The notes: generated by a model from the sequence alone, not told the origin. Counted from the stretch's first letter, positions 12,607 to 26,749 are shown. The stretch is 64,000 bases of DNA from Diprion similis (GCF_021155765.1 NC_060113.1:7021001-7085000), one strand, 5' to 3'. Numbers and translations: made by a program.

Positions 12607-15600
12607 AAAGCGTCATACTAATCGATTCCCAGACAAAAAATTTTTCAGCTAAAAAAAATCCAAGGCTAACCCCTTTCCATTTTTGCTGAAAATTTCGACG
12701 ACTCTGGAAAGTGCTGCAATTAATTCTTTAGAACACTATTCCGACGTAATTTTGCGAGAGAAACCGATTGATCGCAGTCTAAACGCGCTGCGAGCAACAC
12801 CTGCAAAGTTACAGCCGAAAAACTGCAGATTTTGATCGCCATTTCTCTGCTGCTGGTCCTACGCTGGTTTTCATGTGTTTTCTGAGTTCCTGGGGGTCGA
12901 ATTGGTCTAAAAAGCGTCATACTAATCGATTCCCAGACAAAAGATTTTCTGGCCAAAAAAAATCCAAGGCTAACCCCTTTGCATTTTTGGTGAAAATTTT
13001 GACGACTCTGGAAAGTGCTGCAATCAATTCTTTAGAACACTATTCCGACGTAATTTTGCGAGAGAAACCGATTGATCGCAGTCTCAACGCGCTGCGCGCA
13101 ACACCTGCAAAGTTACAGCCGAAAAACTGCAGATTTTCATCGCCATTTCTCTGCTGCTGGTCCTACGCTGTTTTTCATGTGTTCTCTGAGTTCCTGGGGG
13201 TCGAATTAGTCTAGAAAGCGTCATACTAATCGATTCCCAGACAAAAGATTTTCCGCCAAAAAAAAATCCAAGGCTAACCCCTTTGCATTTTTGGTGAAAA
13301 TTTTGACGACTCTGGAAAGTGCTGCAATTAATTCTTTAGAACACTATTCCGACGTAATTAAGCGATAGAAACCGATTGATCGCAGTCTGAACGGGCTGCG
13401 AGCAACACCTGCAAAGTTACAGCCGAAAAACTGCAGATTTTGATCGCCATTTCTCTGCTGCTGGTCCTACGCTGGTTTTCATGTGTTTTCTGAGTTCCTG
13501 GGGGTCGAATTGGTCTGAAAAGCGTCATACTAATCGATTCCCAGACAAAAGATTTTCTGGCCAAAAAAAATCCAAGGCTAACCCCTTTGCGTTTTTGGTG
13601 AAAATTTTGACGACTCTGGAAAGTGCTGCAATTAATTCTTTAGAACACTATTCCGACGTAATTTTGCGAGAGAAACCGATTGATCGCAGTCTCAACGCGC
13701 TGCGAGCAACACCTGCAAAGTTACAGCCGAAAAACTGCAGATTTTCATCGTCATTTCTCTGCTGCTGGTCCTACGCTGTTTTTCATGTGTTTTCTGAGTT
13801 CCGGGGGGTCGAATTAGTCTAAAAAGCGTCATACTAATCGATTCCCAGACAAAAGATTTTTCGGCCAAAAAAAATCCAAGGCTAACCCCTTTGCATTTTT
13901 TATGAAAATTTCGACGACTCTGGAAAGTGCTGCAATTAATTCTTTAGAACACTATTCCGACGTAATTTTGCGAGACAAATCGATTGATCGCAGTCTCAAC
14001 GCGCTGCGAGCAACACCTGCAAAGTTACAGCCGAAAAACTGCAGATTTTCATCGCCATTTCTCTGCTGCTGGTCCTACGCTGTTTTTCATGTGTTTTCTG
14101 AGTTCCTGGGGGTCGAATTTGTCTGCAAAGCGTCATACTAATCGATTCCCAGACAAAAGATTTTCCGGCCAAAAAAAATCCAAGGCTAACCCCTTTGCAT
14201 TTTTGGTGAAAATTTTGACGACTCTGGAAAGTGCTGCAATTAATTCTTTAGAACACTATTCCGACGTAATTTTGCGAGAGAAACCGATTGATCGCAGTCT
14301 AAATGCGCTGCGAGCAACACCTGCAAAGTTACAGCCGAAAAACTGCAGATTTTCATCGTCATTTCTCTGCTGCTGGTCCTACGCTGTTTTTCATGTGTTT
14401 TCTGAGTTCCGGGGGGTCGAATTAGTCTAAAAAGCGTCATACTAATCGATTCCCAGACAAAAGATTTTTCGGCCAAAAAAAATCCAAGGCTAACCCCTTT
14501 GCATTTTTTATGAAAATTTCGACGACTCTGGAAAGTGCTGCAATTAATTCTTTAGAACACTATTCCGACGTAATTTTGCGAGACAAATCGATTGATCGCA
14601 GTCTCAACGCGCTGCGAGCAACACCTGCAAAGTTACAGCCGAAAAACTGCAGATTTTCATCGCCATTTCTCTGCTGCTGGTCCTACGCTGTTTTTCATGT
14701 GTTTTCTGAGTTCCTGGGGGTCGAATTGGTCTAAAAAGCGTCATACTAATCGATTCCCAGACAAAAGATTTTTCGGCCAAAAAAAATCCAAGGCTAACCC
14801 CTTTGCATTTTTGGTGAAAATTTTGACGACTCTGGAAAGTGCTGCAATTAATTCTTTAGAACACTATTCCGACGTAATTTTGCGAGAGAAACCGATTGAT
14901 TGCAGTCTAAATGCGCTGCGAGCAACACCTGCAAAGTTACAGCCGAAAAACTGCAGATTTTCATCGCCATTTCTCTGCTGCTGGTCCTACGCTGTTTTTC
15001 ATGTGTTTTCTGAGTTCCGGGGGGTCGAATGAGTCTAAAAAGCGTCATACCAATCGATTCCCAGACAAAAGATTTTTCGGCCAAAAAAAATCCAAGGCTA
15101 ACCCCTTTGCATTTTTTATGAAAATTTCGACGACTCTGGAAAGTGCTGCAATTAATTCTTTAGAACACTATTCCGACGTAATTTTGCGAGAGAAACCGAT
15201 TGATCGCAGTCTAAACGCGCTGCGAGCAACACCTGCAAAGTTACAGCCGAAAAACTGCAGATTTTCATCGCCATTCCTCTGCTGCTGGTCCTACGCTGTT
15301 TTTCATGTGTTTTCTGAGTTCCTGGGGGGCGAATTAGTCTAAAAAGCGTCATACTAATCGATTCCCAGACAAAAGATTTTCCGGCCAAAAAAAATCCAAG
15401 GCTAACCCCTTTGCATTTTTGGTGAAAATTTCGACGACTCTGGAAAGTGCTGCAATGAATTCTTTAGAACACTATTCCGACGTAATTTTGCGAGATAAAT
15501 CGATTGATCGCAGTCTCAACGCGCTGCGAGCAACACCTGCAAAGTTACAGCCGAAAAACTGCAGATTTTCATCGCCATTTCTCTGCTGCTGGTCCTACGC

Positions 15601-16269
15601 TGTTTTTCATGTGTTTTCTGAGTTCCTGGGGGTCGAATTAGTCTGCAAAGCGTCATACTAATCGATTCCCAGACAAAAGATTTTCCGGCCATAAAAAATC
15701 CAAGGCTAACCCCTTTGCATTTTTGGTGAAAATTTCGACGACTCTGGAAAGTGCTGCAATTAATTCTTTAGAACACTATTCCGACGTAATTGCGCGAGAG
15801 AAACCGATTGATCGCAGTCTAAACGCGCTGCGAGCAACACCTGCAAAGTTACAGCCGAAAAACTGCAGATTTTCATCGCCATTTCTCTGCTGCTGGTCCT
15901 ACGCTGGTTTTCATGTGTTTTCTGAGTTCCTGGGGGTCGAATTCGTCTGAAAAGCGTCATACTAATCGATTCCCAGACAAAAGATTTTCCGGCCAAAAAA
16001 AATCCAAGGCTAACCCCTTTGCATTTTTGGTGAAAATTTCGACGACTCTGGAAAGTGCTGCAATTAATTCTTTAGAACACTATTCCGACGTAATTTTGCG
16101 AGAGAAACCGATTGATCGCAGTCTCAACGCGCTGCGAGCAACACCTGCAAAGTTACAGCCGAAAAACTGCAGATTTTCATCGCCATTTCTCTGCTGCTGG
16201 TCCTACGCTGTTTTTCATGTGTTTTCTGAGTTCCTGGGGGTCGAATTCGTCTGAAAAGCGTCATACTAA

Positions 16270-19200
16270 TCGATTCCCAGACAAAAGATTTTCCGGCCAA
16301 AAAAAATCCAAGGCTAACCCCTTTGCATTTTTGGTGAAAATTTTGACGACTCTGGAAAGTGCTGCAATTAATTCTTTAGAACACTATTCCGACGTAATTT
16401 TGCGAGAGAAATCGATTGATCGCAGTCTAAACGCGCTGCGAGCAACACCTGCAAAGTTACAGCCGAAAAACTGCAGATTCTCATCGCCATTTCTCTGCTG
16501 CTGGTCCTACGCTGTTTTTAATGTGTTTTCTGAGTTCCTGGGGGTCGAATTAGTCTCAAAAGCGTCATACTAATCGATTCCCAGACAAAAGATTTTCCGG
16601 CCAAAAAAAATCCAAGGCTAACCCCTTTGCATTTTTGGTGAAAATTTTGACGACTCTGGAAAGTGCTGCAATTAATTCTTTAGAACACTATTCCGACGCA
16701 ATTTTGCGAGAGAAACCGATTGATCGCAGTCTAAATGCGCTGCGAGCAACACCTGCAAAGTTACAGCCGAAAAACTGCAGATTTTGATCGCCATTTCTCT
16801 GCTGCTGGTCCTACGCTGGTTTTCATGTGTTTTCTGAGTTCCTGGGGGTCGAATTACTCTAAAGAGCGTCATACTAATCGATTCCCAGACAAAAGATTTT
16901 CCGGCCAAAAAAAATCCAAGGCTAACCCCTTTGCATTTTTGGTGAAAATTTTGACGACTCTGGAAAGTGCTGCAATTAATTCTTTAGAACACTATTCCGA
17001 CGTAATTTTGCGAGAGAAATCGATTGATCGCAGTCTAAACGCGCTGCGAGCAACACCTGCAAAGTTACAGCCGAAAAACTGCAGATTTTCATCGCCATTC
17101 CTCTGCTGCTGGTCCTACGCTGTTTTTCATGTGTTTTCTGAGTTCCTGGGGGTCGAATTAGTCTAAAAAGCGTCATACTAATCGATTCCCAGACAAAAGA
17201 TTTTTCGGCCAAAAAAAATACAAGGCTAACCCCTTTGCATTTTTTGTGAAAATTTTGACGACTCTGGAAAGTGCTGCAATTAATTCTTTAGAACACTATT
17301 CCGACGTAATTTTGCGAGAGAAACCGATTGATCGCAGTCTAAACGCGCTGCGAGCAACACCTGCAAAGTTACAGCCGAAAAACTGCAGATTTTCATCGCC
17401 ATTTCTCTGCTGCTGGTCCTACGCTGTTTTTCATGTGTTTTCTGAGTTCCTGGGGGTCGAATTAGTCTAAAAAGCGTCATACTAATCGATTCCCAGACAA
17501 AAGATTTTCCGGCCAAAAAAAATCCAAGGCTAACCCCTTTGCATTTTTGGTGAAAATTTCGACGACTCTGGAAAGTGCTGTAATTAATTCTTTAGAACAC
17601 TATTCCGACGTAATTTTGCGAGAGAAATCGATTGATCGCAGTCTAAACGCGCTGCGAGCAACACCTGCAAAGTTACAGCCGAAAAACTGCAGATTTTCAT
17701 CGCCATCTCTCTGCTGCTGGTCCTACGCTGTTTTTCATGTGTTTTCTGAGTTCCTGGGGGTTGAATTAGTCAAAAAAGCGTCATACTAATCGATTCCCAG
17801 ACAAAAGATTTTTCAGCCAAAAAAAATCCAAGGCTAACCCCTTTGCATTTTTGGTGAAAATTTTGACGACTCTGGAAAGTGCTGCAATTAATTCTTTAGA
17901 ACACTATTCCGACGTAATTTTGCGAGAGAAACCGATTGATCGCAGTCTAAACGCGCTGCGAGCAACACCTGCAAAGTTACAGCCGAAAAACTGCAGATTT
18001 TCATCGCCATTTCTCTGCTGCTGGTCCTACGCTGTTTTTCATGTGTTTTCTGAGTTCCTGGGGGTCGAATTAGTCTAAAAAGCGTCATACTAATCGATTA
18101 TCAGACAAAAGATTTTTCGGCCAAAAAAAATCCAAGGCTAACCCCTTTGCATTTTTGGTGAAAATTTCGACTACTCTGGAAAGTGCTGCAATTAATTCTT
18201 TAGAACACTATTCCGACGTAATCTTGCGAGAGAAACCGATTGATCGCAGTCTAAACGCGCTGCGAGCAACACCTGCAAAGTTACAGCCGAAAAACTGCGG
18301 ATTTTCATCGCCATTTCTCTGCTGCTGGTCCTACGCTGTTTTTCATGTGTTTTCTGAGTTCCTGGGGGTCGAATTAGTCTAAAAAGCGTCATACTAATCG
18401 ATTATCAGACAAAAGATTTTTCGGCCAAAAAAAATCCAAGGCTAACCCCTTTGCATTTTTGGTGAAAATTTCGACTACTCTGGAAAGTGCTGCAATTAAT
18501 TCTTTAGAACACTATTCCGACGTAATCTTGCGAGAGAAACCGATTGATCGCAGTCTAAACGCGCTGCGAGCAACACCTGCAAAGTTACAGCCGAAAAACT
18601 GCGGATTTTCATCGCCATTTCTCTGCTGCTGGTCCTACGCTGTTTTTCATGTGTTTTCTGAGTTCCTGGGGGTCGAATTAGTCTAAAAAGCGTCATACTA
18701 ATCGATTTCCAGACAAAAGATTTTTCGGCCAAAAAAAATCCAAGGCTAACCCCTTTGCATTTTTTATGAAAATTTCGACGACTCTGGAAAGTGCTGCAAT
18801 TAATTCTTTAGAACACTATTCCGACGTAATTTTGCGAGAGAAATCGATTGATCGCAGTCTAAACGCGCTGCGAGCAACACCTGCAAAGTTACAGCCGAAA
18901 AACTGCAGATTTTCATCGCCATTCCTCTGCTGCTGGTCCTACGCTGTTTTTCATGTGTTTTCTGAGTTCCTGGGGGTCGAATTAGTCTAAGAAGCGTCAT
19001 ACTAATCGATTCCCAGACAAAAGATTTTCCGGCCAAAAAAAATCCAAGGCTAACCCCTTTGCATTTTTGGTGAAAATTTCGACGACTCTGGAAAGTGCTG
19101 CAATTAATTCTTTAGAACACTATTCCGACGTAATTTTGCGAGAGAAACCGATTGATCGCAGTCTCAACGCGCTGCGAGCAACACCTGCAAAGTTACAGCC

Positions 19201-22200
19201 GAAAAACTGCAGATTTTCATCGCCATTTCTCTGCTGCTGGTCCTACGCTGTTTTTCATGTGTTTTCTGAGTTCCTGGGGGTCGAATTAGTCTAAAAAGCG
19301 TCATACTAATCGATTCCCAGACAAAAGATTTTCCGGCCAAAAAAAATCCAAGGCTAACCCCTTTGCATTTTTGGTGAAAATTTCGACGACTCTGGAAAGT
19401 GCTGCAATTAATTCTTTAGAACACTATTCCGACGTAATTTTGCGAGAGAAACCGATTGATCGCAGTCTAAACGCGCTGCGAGCAACACCTGCAAAGTTAC
19501 AGCCGAAAAACTGCAGATTTTCATCGCCATTTCTCTGCTGCTGGTCCTACGCTGGTTTTCATGTGTTTTCTGACTTCCTAGGGGTCGAATTCGTCTGAAA
19601 AGCGTCATACTAATCGATTCCCAGACAAAAGATTTTCCGGCCAAAAAAAATCCAAGGCTAACCCCTTTGCATTTTTGGTGAAAATTTTGACGACTCTGGA
19701 AAGTGCTGCAATTAATTCTTTAGAACACTATTCCGACGTAATTTTGCGAGAGAAATCGATTGATCGCAGTCTAAACGCGCTGCGAGCAACACCTGCAAAG
19801 TTACAGCCGAAAAACTGCAGATTCTCATCGCCATTTCTCTGCTGCTGGTCCTACGCTGTTTTTAATGTGTTTTCTGAGTTCCTGGGGGTCGAATTAGTCT
19901 CAAAAGCGTCATACTAATCGATTCCCAGACAAAAGATTTTCCGGCCAAAAAAAATCCAAGGCTAACCCCTTTGCATTTTTGGTGAAAATTTTGACGACTC
20001 TGGAAAGTGCTGCAATTAATTCTTTAGAACACTACTCCGACGTAATTTTGCGAGAGAAACCGATTGATCGCAGTCTAAATGCGCTGCGAGCAACACCTGC
20101 AAAGTTACAGCCGAAAAACTGCAGATTTTGATCGCCATTTCTCTGCTGCTGGTCCTACGCTGGTTTTCATGTGTTTTCTGAGTTCCTGGGGGTCGAATTA
20201 CTCTAAAGAGCGTCATACTAATCGATTCCCAGACAAAAGATTTTCCGGCCAAAAAAAATCCAAGGCTAACCCCTTTGCATTTTTGGTGAAAATTTTGACG
20301 ACTCTGGAAAGTGCTGCAATTAATTCTTTAGAACACTATTCCGACGTAATTTTGCGAGAGAAATCGATTGATCGCAGTCTAAACGCGCTGCGAGCAACAC
20401 CTGCAAAGTTACAGCCGAAAAACTGCAGATTTTCATCGCCATTCCTCTGCTGCTGGTCCTACGCTGTTTTTCATGTGTTTTCTGAGTTCCTGGGGGTCGA
20501 ATTAGTCTAAAAAGCGTCATACTAATCGATTCCCAGACAAAAGATTTTTCGGCCAAAAAAAATACAAGGCTAACCCCTTTGCATTTTTGGTGAAAATTTT
20601 GACGACTCTGGAAAGTGCTGCAATTAATTCTTTAGAACACTATTCCGACGTAATTTTGCGAGAGAAACCGATTGATCGCAGTCTAAACGCGCTGCGAGCA
20701 ACACCTGCAAAGTTACAGCCGAAAAACTGCAGATTTTCATCGCCATTTCTCTGCTGCTGGTCCTACGCTGTTTTTCATGTGTTTTCTGAGTTCCTGGGGG
20801 TCGAATTAGTCTAAAAAGCGTCATACTAATCGATTCCCAGACAAAAGATTTTCCGGCCAAAAAAAATCCAAGGCTAACCCCTTTGCATTTTTGGTGAAAA
20901 TTTCGACGACTCTGGAAAGTGCTGTAATTAATTCTTTAGAACACTATTCCGACGTAATTTTGCGAGAGAAATCGATTGATCGCAGTCTAAACGCGCTGCG
21001 AGCAACACCTGCAAAGTTACAGCCGAAAAACTGCAGATTTTCATCGCCATTTCTCTGCTGCTGGTCCTACGCTGTTTTTCATGTGTTTTCTGAGTTCCTG
21101 GGGGTCGAATTAGTCTAAAAAGCGTCATACTAATCGATTCCCAGACAAAAGATTTTTCGGCCAAAAAAAATCCAAGGCTAACCCCTTTGCATTTTTGGTG
21201 AAAATTTTGACGACTCTGGAAAGTGCTGCAATTAATTCTTTAGAACACTATTCCGACGTAATTTTGCGAGAGAAACCGATTGATCGCAGTCTAAACGCGC
21301 TGCGAGCAACACCTGCAAAGTTACAGCCGAAAAACTGCAGATTTTCATCGCCATTTCTCTGCTGCTGGTCCTACGCTGTTTTTCATGTGTTTTCTGAGTT
21401 CCTGGGGGTCGAATTAGTCTAAAAAGCGTCATACGAATCGATTATCAGACAAAAGATTTTTCGGCCAAAAAAAATCCAAGGCTAACCCCTTTGCATTTTT
21501 GGTGAAAATTTCGACTACTCTGGAAAGTGCTGCAATTAATTCTTTAGAACACTATTCCGACGTAATCTTGCGAGAGAAACCGATTGATCGCAGTCTAAAC
21601 GCGCTGCGAGCAACACCTGCAAAGTTACAGCCGAAAAACTGCGGATTTTCATCGCCATTTCTCTGCTGCTGGTCCTACGCTGTTTTTCATGTGTTTTCTG
21701 AGTTCCTGGGGGTCGAATTAGTCTAAAAAGCGTCATACTAATCGATTATCAGACAAAAGATTTTTCGGCCAAAAAAAATCCAAGGCTAACCCCTTTGCAT
21801 TTTTGGTGAAAATTTCGACTACTCTGGAAAGTGCTGCAATTAATTCTTTAGAACACTATTCCGACGTAATCTTGCGAGAGAAACCGATTGATCGCAGTCT
21901 AAACGCGCTGCGAGCAACACCTGCAAAGTTACAGTCGAAAAACTGCGGATTTTCATCGCCATTTCTCTGCTGCTGGTCCTACGCTGTTTTTCATGTGTTT
22001 TCTGAGTTCCTGGGGGTCGAATTAGTCTAAGAAGCGTCATACTAATCGATTCCCAGACAAAAGATTTTCCGGCCAAAAAAAATCCAAGGCTAACCCCTTT
22101 GCATTTTTGGTGAAAATTTTGACGACTCTGGAAAGTGCTGCAATTAATTCTTTAGAACACTATTCCGACGTAATTTTGCGAGAGAAACCGATTGATCGCA

Positions 22201-23600
22201 GTCTAAACGCGCTGCGAGCAACACCTGCAAAGTTACAGCCGAAAAACTGCAGATTTTCATCGCCATTTCTCTGCTGCTGGTCCTACGCTGTTTTTCATGT
22301 GTTTTCTGAGTTCCTGGGGGTCGAATTAGTCTAAAAAGCGTCATACTAATCGATTCCCAGACAAAAGATTTTCCGGCCAAAAAAAATCCAAGGCTAACCC
22401 CTTTGCATTTTTGGTGAAAATTTCGACGACTCTGGAAAGTGCTGTAATTAATTCTTTAGAACACTATTCCGACGTAATTTTGCGAGAGAAATCGATTGAT
22501 CGCAGTCTAAACGCGCTGCGAGCAACACCTGCAAAGTTACAGCCGAAAAACTGCAGATTTTCATCGCCATTTCTCTGCTGCTGGTCCTACGCTGTTTTTC
22601 ATGTGTTTTCTGAGTTCCTGGGGGTCGAATTAGTCTAAAAAGCGTCATACTAATCGATTCCCAGACAAAAGATTTTTCGGCCAAAAAAAATCCAAGGCTA
22701 ACCCCTTTGCATTTTTGGTGAAAATTTTGACGACTCTGGAAAGTGCTGCAATTAATTCTTTAGAACACTATTCCGACGTAATTTTGCGAGAGAAACCGAT
22801 TGATCGCAGTCTAAACGCGCTGCGAGCAACACCTGCAAAGTTACAGCCGAAAAACTGCAGATTTTCATCGCCATTTCTCTGCTGCTGGTCCTACGCTGTT
22901 TTTCATGTGTTTTCTGAGTTCCTGGGGGTCGAATTAGTCTAAAAAGCGTCATACGAATCGATTATCAGACAAAAGATTTTTCGGCCAAAAAAAATCCAAG
23001 GCTAACCCCTTTGCATTTTTGGTGAAAATTTTGACTACTCTGGAAAGTGCTGCAATTAATTCTTTAGAACACTATTCCGACGTAATCTTGCGAGAGAAAC
23101 CGATTGATCGCAGTCTAAACGCGCTGCGAGCAACACCTGCAAAGTTACAGCCGAAAAACTGCGGATTTTCATCGCCATTTCTCTGCTGCTGGTCCTACGC
23201 TGTTTTTCATGTGTTTTCTGAGTTCCTGGGGGTCGAATTAGTCTAAAAAGCGTCATACTAATCGATTATCAGACAAAAGATTTTTCGGCCAAAAAAAATC
23301 CAAGGCTAACCCCTTTGCATTTTTGGTGAAAATTTCGACTACTCTGGAAAGTGCTGCAATTAATTCTTTAGAACACTATTCCGACGTAATCTTGCGAGAG
23401 AAACCGATTGATCGCAGTCTAAACGCGCTGCGAGCAACACCTGCAAAGTTACAGCCGAAAAACTGCGGATTTTCATCGCCATTTCTCTGCTGCTGGTCCT
23501 ACGCTGTTTTTCATGTGTTTTCTGAGTTCCTGGGGGTCGAATTAGTCTAAAAAGCGTCATACTAATCGATTTCCAGACAAAAGATTTTTCGGCCAAAAAA
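16270..23600 (+). repeat. Higher-order repeats with 11- and 5-monomer offsets
   Basis: The run of variants from about 16,330 (GCTGTTTTTAATGTG, then GAATTACTCTAAAGAGCG at ~16,850) recurs from about 19,675 (same variants at 19,855 and 20,195), an offset of 3,344 bp or eleven monomers. A five-monomer block including AACTGCGGATTTTCATC and CGATTATCAGAC variants repeats at an offset of 1,520 bp (for example 20,891 to 22,411 and 21,195 to 22,715). This is the most recently homogenised part of the array by eye. Confidence 0.8.
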
Positions 23601-24720
23601 AATCCAAGGCTAACCCCTTTGCATTTTTGGTGAAAATTTCGACTACTCTGGAAAGTGCTGCAATTAATTCTTTAGAACACTATTCCGACGTAATCTTGCG
23701 AGAGAAACCGATTGATCGCAGTCTAAACGCGCTGCGAGCAACACCTGCAAAGTTACAGCCGAAAAACTGCGGATTTTCATCGCCATTTCTCTGCTGCTGG
23801 TCCTACGCTGTTTTTCATGTGTTTTCTGAGTTCCTGGGGGTCGAATTAGTCTAAAAAGCGTCATACTAATCGATTTCCAGACAAAAGATTTTTCGGCCAA
23901 AAAAAATCCAAGGCTAACCCCTTTGCATTTTTGGTGAAAATTTTGACGACTCTGGAAAGTGCTGCAATTAATTCTTTAGAACACTATTTCGACGTAATTT
24001 TGCGAGAGAAACCGATTGATCGCAGTCTAAATGCGCTGCGAGCAACACCTGCAAAGTTACAGCCGAAAAACTGCAGATTTTCATCGCCATTTCTCTGCTG
24101 CTGGTCCTACGCTGTTTTCCATGTGTTTTCTGAGTTCCTGGGGGTCGAATTAGTCTAAAAAGCGTCACACTAATCGATTCCCAGACAAAAGAATTTTCGG
24201 CCAAAAAAAATCCAAGGCTAACCCCTTCGCATTTTTGGTGAAAATTTCGACGACTCTGGAAAGTGCTGCAATTAATTCTTCAGATCACTATTCCAACGTA
24301 ATTTTGCGAGAGAAATCGATTGATCGCAGTCTCAACGCGCTGCGAGCAACACCTGCAAAGTTACAGCCGAAAAACTGCAGATTTTCATCGCCATTTCTCT
24401 GCTGCTGGTCCTACGCTGTTTTTCATGTGTTTTCTGAGTTTCGGGGGGTCGAATTAGTCTAAAAAGCGTCATACTAATCGATTTCCAGACAAAAGATTTT
24501 TCGGCCAAAAAAAATCCAAGGCTAACCCCTTCGCATTTTTGGTGAAAATTTCGACGACTCTGGAAAGTGCTGCAATTAATTCTTCAGATCACTATTCCAA
24601 CGTAATTTTGCGAGAGAAATCGATTGATCGCAGTCTCAACGCGCTGCGAGCAACACCTGCAAAGTTACAGCCGAAAAACTGCAGATTTTCATCGCCATTT
24701 CTCTGCTGCTGGTCCTACGC

Positions 24721-25290
24721 TCTTTTTGATGTGTTCACTGAGTTTCTGGGGGTCGGATTACCTTAGGGACGGTCATATAAATCGATCTCGAGACGAGAAG
24801 TTTTTGGCCCCAGAAATGGCCAAAAAGTAAAGTCAACCCCTTCGGATTTTTGGCGAAAATTTCGACGACTTTGAAAAGTACTGCAATTAATTCTTCGAGA
24901 CACTATTCCGACGTAATTCTGCCAGAGAAATCGATTAAACGCAGTCATAATACGCTGCGACAAACGTACGAAAAGTTACAGCTACAAATCGAACAAATCT
25001 GCTCGTCATTTCTCTTCAGTTGGTTCCACGCTTTTTTCGCTGCTTTTACTTCATTTTTGGGGGTCCAATTAGTGGAAAAAGAGTTTTGTAAAATGATTTT
25101 CTGACGAAAACTTATCGAGCACTCAAAATTGCAAACAAGCAAAGCTAACGCCTTTTCATATTTCCAGCCCATTTCAGGCCGATATCCGAAAACGCCGAAC
25201 TGGAATAATTCATATCCAACATCGACGGAATTCCGTGAGAGGAATCCATTGCGCACGGTCTAGACTTGCTACCAGCAACGAATCAAAACT
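24721..25290 (+). repeat. Diverged satellite monomers at the array edge, same orientation
   Basis: From 24,721 the monomer sequence begins to differ strongly but stays alignable: AAAATTTCGACGACTTTGAAAAGTACTG near 24,856, the TTCCGACGTAATTCTGCCAG stretch near 24,906, and AAAGTTACAGCTACAAATCG near 24,970. A second, still more diverged pass follows (AAAGCTAACGCC near 25,140, CATCGACGGAATTCCGTGAG near 25,210). Spacing between equivalent points is about 307 bp, so the period survives although the sequence has decayed. Confidence 0.85.
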
Positions 25291-26049
25291 TATGGCTAAA
25301 GAACATAAAGTTTGCACCGGGCTTATGATGATACGGAAGAGAAAAATAGCTACCTGATAGCTACACAGTTCCAGTTTCAGTTTATTTAATTAGCCTCATT
25401 TCTAGTACAAATGTTCCGGTGTCAGTGTATACTATATTACCAAGTTTCGAAATAATATAATTCTAACATGGTTTACTAGTATATTATACTAATAGTGATA
25501 TACATGTACCAATAATCAATATAGTAGTATACTTATTGTCTTAATTAGTATAACATTTCCAATAGCATCGGGGTTCAAGACAAAAAAAAATTCAATTCAA
25601 TGAACGTATATTACATAAGGAGTCTGACTTCTATACATATACGGAAAAGATACTGCGATATACATTGCATTAACCCTTTGAAGCCAAGCCTCTCTCGCAT
25701 TGAAAAAAGTCATTTTTCTCAGCCGTTTCAAATATTTATCTAACAAAATGTTTGAAAACATACTCTTTTTAAAAATAGACCTTTTCAATTTTCATGCCCG
25801 AATAAAAAGTTTTTAAACTGAAATCATTATGTGAAAACTTTCTTTAGAGTGCTTTACTATTCGTCAAATTATTTCAGAACTTTCAGATTGAAATTGAACA
25901 ACATATTTTAAAACAGCCGTTTCACCCATGGAGATAATATGCTTCAATGGCAGCTGAATTAAGGGTTAAGCAGAATATTAACAATGTCGTATGAGACAGA
26001 TATTATTGTAGTTTGCGAGCGCATCTTATCAGGTATTGGTTTTAATATG
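25291..26049. other. AT-rich stretch between diverged monomers
   Basis: About 760 bases of AT-rich sequence with several ATA/TAT-rich runs (25,420-25,560). I see no gene, no convincing satellite homology and no RNA gene here. Confidence 0.5.
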
Positions 26050-26560
26050 TTCCAAAAACCCCTTTTTTGCAATACTTGGGTCTCATATCGTCTTGGAAGC
26101 TTTTTTTGAACAGACTCTGAGAGGAAAAGTTTACCGCTCGAAAAAAAGGACATTTAACCCCTTTGGTTTATTTCAGTCTGCTTTGGCCGATTTGGAAAAG
26201 TGCTAGGATCGATCTAGTCACACCTTGAATCGTCGTAATTCAGCAAGAGGAATCGATTGGTCGCAGTTTGAATATGCAGCAAGTGGCGGATGAAAAGTTA
26301 CAGCCAAAAATCAATGATTTACTTCATAATTTCCCTGCTGTTGGATCTACGCCATTTTTCACGTCTTATTCGCATTCCCGAAGGTCCAATTACTCTACAA
26401 AGAGTCATACTAAAGGATAATGAAATAAAAAACTTTTCGTTCGGAATATCAAAAAAAAAGTAAAGCCAACCCCTTTGGATTTTTTCCCAAAATTTTGATG
26501 ATTTTGAATAATACTGGAATCGATCCTTTGATGCAGTGTAGCCAGATTAGGAGAATTCCT
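26050..26560 (+). repeat. Strongly diverged satellite monomers, plus orientation
   Basis: Recognisable monomer segments occur in the same order as in the core: CATTTAACCCCTTTGG near 26,150, GATTTGGAAAAGTGCT near 26,190, AATCGATTGGTCGCAGTTTG near 26,250, GAAAAGTTACAGCC near 26,290, CCCTGCTGTTGGATCTACGCC near 26,332. The next copy starts with AAAGCCAACCCCTTTGG near 26,463. Equivalent points (26,127 and 26,432) are 305 bp apart. Confidence 0.8.
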
Positions 26561-26749
26561 CCTGAATTTAAGAGGAATTGGAAGCTTCCGGGAAAAAATA
26601 GACGGAAAAAATATCCCACGAGACCCACGTGGTTAGGTAAATGGATCCTAATTATGTTTTTATTCGAAGCTCTTAAAGATCTATGATTGTTAATTAAAAG
26701 TGTGAAAAAATGGAGAAAATGAAAAAGCAAGGTGAAGTAGCTGATGGCG

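Larger units (their letters stand above)
1..24720 (+). repeat. Satellite array, ~304-bp monomer, ~81 head-to-tail copies
   Basis: The same ~304-base sequence recurs without interruption from the first base to about 24,720. Landmarks repeated in each copy are AACTGCAGATTTTCATCGCC, GGCTAACCCCTTTGCATTTT and TTCCGACGTAATTTTGCGAG. Copies differ by scattered substitutions and rare single-base indels (some are 303 bp, for example where a T is lost before CATGTGTTTTCTGAG). Blocks of neighbouring monomers are themselves duplicated (offsets of 3,039, 1,520, 2,432, 3,344 and 4,557 bp). The array is cut by the left edge of the window. Each monomer carries open frames on both strands, but the common plus-strand frame mostly starts with TTG-GTG, lacks ATG, and shifts frame from copy to copy because 304 is not a multiple of three; I do not regard it as coding. 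A 304-bp unit equals about two nucleosome footprints, as in many insect satellites (inference). Confidence 0.97.

Noticed and set aside
1..24720. Regular direct repeats as a CRISPR array
   Set aside because: The whole 304-bp unit is repeated with no unique spacers, and the genes nearby are spliced animal genes.
1..24720. Centromere identity of the satellite
   Set aside because: No CENP-B-box-like motif was found by eye and location or chromatin cannot be judged from one window.
1..24830. Dozens of 66-153-codon open frames on both strands of the satellite
   Set aside because: They are the same frames repeated in each monomer. The main plus frame starts at TTG, ends within each unit, and cannot run through the array because 304 is not divisible by three. 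Homogenisation of the array explains the conservation.
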